Source of the DNA: Anaerolineae bacterium
GTDB lineage: Bacteria; Chloroflexota; Anaerolineae; Aggregatilineales; UBA2796
Direction of reading: 5' to 3'
Assembly: GCA_019637555.1 (NCBI GenBank)
Contig: JAHBVK010000019.1
Span: 34,990-98,989, forward strand
DNA: 64,000 nt
This document shows, piece by piece, positions 59,904 through 64,000 of the stretch. The stretch's first letter is position 1; each line of letters begins with the position of its first letter. The notes beneath the pieces were generated by a model. The model had not been told where the DNA came from. It saw nothing but the letters and a program-made list of their open reading frames with translations, and searched no databases. The position numbers were made by a program, and so were the translations under genes.

Positions 59904-62282
59904 CTAATTCATGTGAAAGTAGCGAAAAATCGCGCTTTTCAGCAGGTCGAGAATGCAGGTGAAGATGACGGTAGCAGCAAGAAGCTGAAGTAGGATCAGT
60001 GGACTTATAGCTGTCATTAGGATGCCGCCTACTGCTAAGATGCCAACGAGGATCAGGTCGAAAGCCGTTGCTAGCAGCATCCATGGACTAGGGCGCGAAC
60101 TCCACAAATGGCGACGTTCACGGACAATATAGACATTGGCTTGTGAGATGTAAACCAGCATCAGAAATACCAAGGTTTGCAGTTGCGCTGAATCTAGTTG
60201 CAGCACATCGCGCCCGTAGAAGTAAGCCATGAAGCTGAACGCTAACCAAGCAAGCGCTAAGATTGCTCCGGAGATCACCAGCGGACGAACGCGCCAGCGA
60301 TCGGGCTTGGCAGAAGGGCGTACTCGATCCGTCGTCAAGGACATTGAGACCAAATCGTTCGCCAGCACGACCAACAGAATATGCGTCGGCTGCGCGATCA
60401 ACGTTCCGGTCAGGATGAGTCCACAGGTCAGGAACAGCCCCATATGAAAGGTCTTGATGATCTTATTGAGTGTGTAGGTGGTGATGCGCTGGAAAATGCT
60501 GCGTCCGACTTCCACCGCCGCTAACATGTCCTTGAGTCCAGAATCCGTGAGTACCAGACTGGCTGCCGATTTAGTGATATCAGTAGCATTGTTGACGGCG
60601 ACACCGACCTGTGCTTGCCGGATTGCTGGCGCGTCGTTGATGCCGTCTCCCGTCATGCCAACAATGTGCCCTGCTTGTTGCAGCGCCTGTACCAACTTGA
60701 ACTTATCTTCGGGATAAACACGGGCAAAGATATTACAATCCTTGACCGCTGCCTCAATATCCTTGTTCATTTCCTCGGCAGTGCAAGCCTCGCCATCAAT
60801 GCCGACTTCGTGAGCGATTCCTTGTGCCGTCGCTGCGCCATCACCCGTGACCATGATCACACGGATACCTAATTCGTGAAGCCTCTCCACCACTTCCGCG
60901 GCATCTTTACGCGGTGGATCTTGCAATGCCAGTAGTCCTACCATTCTGAGCGATTTATCATCCTTGCCTGCCGCAATTGCCAAACAGCGATTCCCATCGG
61001 CGGTAAGTCGATCAACATCAGGGGTTATATCGAACTTGTCCTGTGTCAGGTTGTTGATGATCTGCGGCAGTCCCTTGATCACGCGAATGCGTCTTTTGCC
61101 GCCTTTTTCCTTCTTCCGCTTCTTTTCCTTGTCCTCAATGTTGATCTTGTGAATAACTGCTTCTGTGCGTTTGGTTGCAGGATCAAAAGGAGTGAATTGG
61201 ACACGTTTGGCGGCACGGTAGCGGCGTTTGGCTTCGCGTGCAGCCTGCAAAATTGCAAGATCAAGAGGATCGTGGGTCGCTTCGTCGGAAGCGAGCGCCG
61301 CTAAACGCAGCAGCTTGTGCTTCGAATACGAATTGTAGGTATGGGTCGCTACGACACGCAGTTGATTGGTCGTAATCGTTCCCGTTTTGTCGCTGCACAG
61401 CACATCCATGCCCGCCGCTTCTTTGATCGCTGCCAGCCGGGTAGCTAGCACCCCGTTACGGGCTAGCTCCCTAGACCCGATAGCGGTTGCCAGCGTGAAA
61501 GTTACAGGCAGCGATACAGGGATGGCGGCGATGAGCAGCGCTAACGTAAATAACAGGGCATCCGTTAAGGCTAACTGCGCTGCCAGTGCGTAGATTAGTA
61601 CAAAACCTGCCAGTACAAGCGTTAGCATCAGCAGGTTAGTGACGATCTTTTGGACGAAGACATCGCCATGATTAAGCGTTTTTGCCGTCTGTACCAGTTT
61701 CGCCGTTTGGCTGTAAGAGGTTTGCATGCCGGTGGCGCTAATACGGGCAATCCCTTCCCCGCGCCGGATCACGCTGGCAGCGTAGACGATACCGTTTGAT
61801 TGCACCTCCACCAACTCTGATTCGCCTGTTAGCATCGATTGATCAACGGCGATGTGCCCATCCATTAACAGCGCATCCGCTGGCACAATGTCGCCTACAC
61901 GCAGACGCACAATATCGTCGGGGACTAACTCTTGTGCAGCGATCAATTGCCAATCGCCGTCGCGCAGGGTGCGTGCCTGAATAGTTAACCGCTGTTGCAG
62001 CGCAGCAAGTGAATTTTGTGCTCGACGTTCGGAGCTGTAGCTGATCACTGCATTGACAATCAGCATTGCCATAATAATCAGTGCATCGACAGTTTTACCC
62101 AACACCAATTGGAGCAGCAGCGTAATTTCCAGCAGACAGGGGATAGGACCCCAGAATTTCGACAGGAATACTTTTATCGGATTGAGGGTCTCTTCAACGA
62201 TCTGATTCCTACCAAATTTGTGAAGACGTTCCTGTACTTCTTCGTTCGTAAGACCCTGCAAGTTAAGCGCATTAATCATCAA
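59904..62282 (-). CDS. plasma-membrane H+-ATPase, P-type IIIA
   Basis: 792-residue P-type ATPase. Phosphorylation site CSDKTGTIT (D298), GDIVPADALLMDG, TGES, PVSLPVTF in helix M4, TGDGINDAPAI hinge, and LANDLVSMSL followed by TDRVRPS in M6, matching the D684 region of plant/fungal proton pumps. Heavy-metal-binding domains are absent. Odd: a Lys/Arg-rich run of about 25 residues (about 380-405) lies in the nucleotide-binding domain, absent from typical pumps. It converges with the cytochrome gene, 29 bases away. A Pho-box-like repeat is about 180 bases upstream. The role is likely pH homeostasis or membrane energisation. Confidence 0.92.
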   Translation of the reverse strand: MMINALNLQGLTNEEVQERLHKFGRNQIVEETLNPIKVFLSKFWGPIPCLLEITLLLQLVLGKTVDALIIMAMLIVNAVISYSSERRAQNSLAALQQRLTIQARTLRDGDWQLIAAQELVPDDIVRLRVGDIVPADALLMDGHIAVDQSMLTGESELVEVQSNGIVYAASVIRRGEGIARISATGMQTSYSQTAKLVQTAKTLNHGDVFVQKIVTNLLMLTLVLAGFVLIYALAAQLALTDALLFTLALLIAAIPVSLPVTFTLATAIGSRELARNGVLATRLAAIKEAAGMDVLCSDKTGTITTNQLRVVATHTYNSYSKHKLLRLAALASDEATHDPLDLAILQAAREAKRRYRAAKRVQFTPFDPATKRTEAVIHKINIEDKEKKRKKEKGGKRRIRVIKGLPQIINNLTQDKFDITPDVDRLTADGNRCLAIAAGKDDKSLRMVGLLALQDPPRKDAAEVVERLHELGIRVIMVTGDGAATAQGIAHEVGIDGEACTAEEMNKDIEAAVKDCNIFARVYPEDKFKLVQALQQAGHIVGMTGDGINDAPAIRQAQVGVAVNNATDITKSAASLVLTDSGLKDMLAAVEVGRSIFQRITTYTLNKIIKTFHMGLFLTCGLILTGTLIAQPTHILLVVLANDLVSMSLTTDRVRPSAKPDRWRVRPLVISGAILALAWLAFSFMAYFYGRDVLQLDSAQLQTLVFLMLVYISQANVYIVRERRHLWSSRPSPWMLLATAFDLILVGILAVGGILMTAISPLILLQLLAATVIFTCILDLLKSAIFRYFHMN

Positions 62283-62463
62283 CAGTACAACTCGTCATTT
62301 CATCTGGATACACGCTATAGACCTGAAGAAGACAGCGAAGCGTTTCAGTCAGTTCACGATGAGCAATCTGTGAAGGAAGTAGTAAGGATGTAGAGGTAGT
62401 TGCAACAGATGCCATCGGACCCTAGAGAAACGTTCATCAGGTCGCAGCGTCCAATGCGGAGTG
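62283..62463. other. intergenic upstream of the H+-ATPase gene
   Basis: No gene seen in the gap between the divergent ATPase and ABM-like genes (62283-62607) apart from the repeat annotated at 62464. Nothing else convincing. Confidence 0.35.
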
Positions 62464-62491
62464 TTTTAAGTATATGTTAAGTAATTGTTAA
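62464..62491. promoter_or_regulatory. Pho-box-like triple direct repeat
   Basis: TTTTAA-GTATA-TGTTAA-GTAAT-TGTTAA: three hexamers at an 11-base period, the last two identical. Same architecture and sequence as 11038-11054. It lies between the divergent ATPase gene and the small gene at 62608. Confidence 0.5.
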
Positions 62492-62607
62492 GTCAAGTGA
62501 GAGATTACATAACTTGGTTGAGCTACGGAATTTGGGTTGGCTGGTGTAGCTAGCAGATCTGAATACAATTGAGTCTGTCTCATTAAACAGGTTTGAGGAG
62601 AGATCTC

Positions 62608-62877
62608 ATGGCAAATATTATGGTTCGTGTAGTTAGCAACGATTTTGATAAGTGGTGGAGTGTCGTTCAGGGCGAAGCCGATGTACTGGCTCAGTATGGT
62701 GTTGCTTTCGGACCGCTCTACCGTGATGTAGACAATCCCAACGCAGCGTTAATCCACTTTATTGCTGAAGACTTGGAGCGAGGGTTGGCTTATTTTGCAC
62801 GCTCGGAGTTCAAAGAAGTTAGCAAGCGCGCTGGCGCAATCAGCCGTGATTTCTATGTAGCAGAAAAGAAGGGATAA
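62608..62877 (+). CDS. small dimeric alpha/beta-barrel-like protein, hypothetical
   Basis: 89 residues from ATG 62608 (SD GAGGAG, six bases upstream; TTG-started extension to 62593 is less likely). ANIMVRVVSNDFDKWWSVVQGEADVLAQYGVAFGPLYRDVDNPNAALIHFIAEDLERGLAYFARSEFKEVSKRAGA suggests a ferredoxin-like fold of the ABM/DUF3764 kind. No catalytic residue is obvious. A phosphate-box-like repeat lies 117 bases upstream; regulation by phosphate limitation is possible but not shown. Followed by tRNA-Val. Confidence 0.75.
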   Translation: MANIMVRVVSNDFDKWWSVVQGEADVLAQYGVAFGPLYRDVDNPNAALIHFIAEDLERGLAYFARSEFKEVSKRAGAISRDFYVAEKKG

Positions 62878-62931
62878 CGCACCTCAGCAACTACATCGTC
62901 GCTTAACCGTTAGTGGTGCGAAACTTTGGAC

Positions 62932-62960
62932 TTGTCAGCCGATTCCGGGAATGCTATACT
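62932..62960 (+). promoter_or_regulatory. promoter of tRNA-Val
   Basis: TTGTCA (62932-62937), 17-base spacer, TATACT (62955-62960), about 24 bases before the tRNA. Confidence 0.75.
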
Positions 62961-62983
62961 TCACCAACTTCTTGCCCATAATT

Positions 62984-63057
<74 letters not shown>

Positions 63058-63062
63058 CAACG

Positions 63063-63097
63063 ACGGTCAATCTGGTATCAGGTTGACCGTTTGTTAT
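63063..63097 (+). terminator. terminator after tRNA-Val
   Basis: ACGGTCAA (63063-63070) pairs with TTGACCGT (63083-63090), followed by TTGTTATT. Confidence 0.8.
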
Positions 63098-63142
63098 TTC
63101 TACACTGGTGTACGGTTCGACAACCTAAAAAGCGAGGAACTT

Positions 63143-63868
63143 ATGAAACGCTTCTTTGTCGTGCTGATGATACTGTTGATGGTTGGTTTTGCCACATCGT
63201 CTTCGATCACGAGGGCGCAGCCAGATAGTGCGCAAGCTGTGAACATTGAAGGCGCGGACAGCTTGATCATCAAGGGTTATTATTTTGCCCCCAGTGGCAC
63301 GACACCCGCCCCAGCGATCTTATTGCTGCATCAGAATGGCAGTTCCAAGCGTGAATGGAACGAAGTTGCAAAGGTATTGGCGGAAAACGGATATGCCACT
63401 TTAGCTGTTGATCAACGAGGTTTTGGCGAGACTAAAGGTAAAGTCGATTGGAAACTGGCAGAACAGGATGTGACGCTGATGTTCGCGTGGCTACGAGCGC
63501 AGGAGGGAATCGATCCTGAGCGTGTTGCAGTCATGGGCGGCAGCATTGGCTCGAATATGGCGCTGCGTGGTTGCGCTGCCGATGATGGTTGTAAAGCTGT
63601 CATCGCCCTCTCACCGGGCTTGAATTATTTCGGCGTCACTACTGGTGATCTGGTGGACACGTTTGGTTTGAAAGATAAAGCAGTGTTTCTGGTCGCTGCA
63701 CAGCGCGATCATCCGGCGATTGATTCGGTGCGTTCGCTCACTTCGCAGTGGAAAAGCGGCAATCTGACGGTGAGGCTGTATGATAGCTCGTATCATGGGG
63801 TCTCGATGATCAATCTACACAAAGACCTGCTGCCCATGATCATCGACTGGCTGGCAACTTACAATTAG
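63143..63868 (+). CDS. exported alpha/beta hydrolase
   Basis: 241 residues from ATG 63143 (SD GAGGAA); the frame extends to an ATG at 63083, which lies in the tRNA terminator and is rejected. Signal peptide KRFFVVLMILLMVGFATSSSITRAQ, then ILLLHQNGSSKREWN, AVDQRGFGETKG, nucleophile S134 in MGGSIGSNMAL, VAAQRDHPAI as the acid region, and YDSSYHGVSM for the His. Similar in plan to the exported hydrolase at 25153 but with Ser instead of Cys. Substrate unknown. Confidence 0.9.
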   Translation: MKRFFVVLMILLMVGFATSSSITRAQPDSAQAVNIEGADSLIIKGYYFAPSGTTPAPAILLLHQNGSSKREWNEVAKVLAENGYATLAVDQRGFGETKGKVDWKLAEQDVTLMFAWLRAQEGIDPERVAVMGGSIGSNMALRGCAADDGCKAVIALSPGLNYFGVTTGDLVDTFGLKDKAVFLVAAQRDHPAIDSVRSLTSQWKSGNLTVRLYDSSYHGVSMINLHKDLLPMIIDWLATYN

Positions 63869-63880
63869 CTTGGCGTATTT

Positions 63881-63919
63881 GAGGAGTAAGATGGGCAGCC
63901 CGAATCCTACTCCTCATTT
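63881..63919 (+). terminator. terminator of the exported hydrolase gene
   Basis: GAGGAGTA (63881-63888) pairs with TACTCCTC (63908-63915), followed by ATTT. Confidence 0.65.
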
Positions 63920-63934
63920 CGACGCAAAAAAGTA

Positions 63935-63962
63935 TTGACACGCTTGACCGTTCCGCTATAAT
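63935..63962 (+). promoter_or_regulatory. consensus promoter of the last tRNA
   Basis: TTGACA (63935-63940), 16-base spacer, TATAAT (63957-63962): both boxes perfect. It lies 23 bases before the tRNA start. Confidence 0.85.
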
Positions 63963-63985
63963 GACGGCGTATTAAGCAAATATCT

Positions 63986-64000
63986 GGCCCCATAGCTCAA
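63986..64000 (+). tRNA. tRNA, 3' truncated by window end
   Basis: GGCCCCATAGCTCAA is a tRNA 5' acceptor strand plus start of a D arm (TAGCTCA), placed 23 bases after a perfect promoter. Amino-acid identity cannot be determined. Confidence 0.8.

Overview
The window looks like a chromosomal segment of an aerobic or facultatively aerobic member of the Chloroflexota, probably Anaerolineae-like. This is inferred from the style of the proteins, not from a marker gene: exported and signalling proteins end in Pro/Thr-rich tails (9572-10978, 50777-55663), there are two transmembrane eukaryotic-like Ser/Thr kinases with large outer-side domains, a DUF4388 protein paired with a Ras-like GTPase, many membrane glycosyltransferases, and a bacterial class A RNase P RNA. 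Base composition is moderately GC-rich; 43.7-46.1 kb is visibly more AT-rich. No rRNA, CRISPR array, transposase or phage gene was seen.

Layout. 0-9.5 kb: a cut-off MFS exporter, a small monooxygenase, an acyltransferase, rnpB on the minus strand, a GNAT, a TetR regulator divergent from a membrane protein with a palindromic operator between them, an aldo/keto reductase, then a compact run mntA - (frameshifted) hepT - pyrB - pyrC with overlapping ends. 9.5-17.6 kb: an orphan sugar-type binding protein with a Pho-box-like repeat, a kinase whose outer domain resembles a GH26 mannanase that has lost its catalytic glutamates, a DUF952 protein, uvrA, and a hicAB pair with a frameshifted hicA. 17.6-25.9 kb: membrane glycosyltransferase, flippase-like protein, M23 peptidase, GNAT, a structured leader RNA with terminator and possible antiterminator, an orphan double ABC permease, and an exported dienelactone-hydrolase-like protein. 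26-41 kb: tmk, a DUF4388/GTPase pair, hydrolases, LysE exporter, a GT2-GT4 fusion, flavin oxidoreductase, pgl, hsp20, GH1 glucosidase and DinB.

41-50.6 kb is an envelope-glycan cluster (PIG-V-like mannosyltransferase, flippase-like protein, GT4, methyltransferase, GT39) into which a TIR-TPR gene and an intact hicBA pair have been slotted. 50.8-55.7 kb is one giant kinase-STAND ATPase-WD40 receptor. 56-60 kb holds cytochrome c, a double cupredoxin, a SCO1 copper chaperone and a second, paralogous cytochrome c, which read as one electron-transfer/copper unit without an oxidase. A plasma-membrane-type H+-ATPase faces it. The window ends with tRNA-Val(CAC), an exported hydrolase and the first 15 bases of another tRNA.

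Most promising for follow-up: the leader RNA at 22.80-23.07 kb, the kinase with the GH26-like pseudoenzyme sensor, the TIR-TPR/hicBA insertion, and the pattern that two of three toxin genes are broken while their antitoxin genes are intact.
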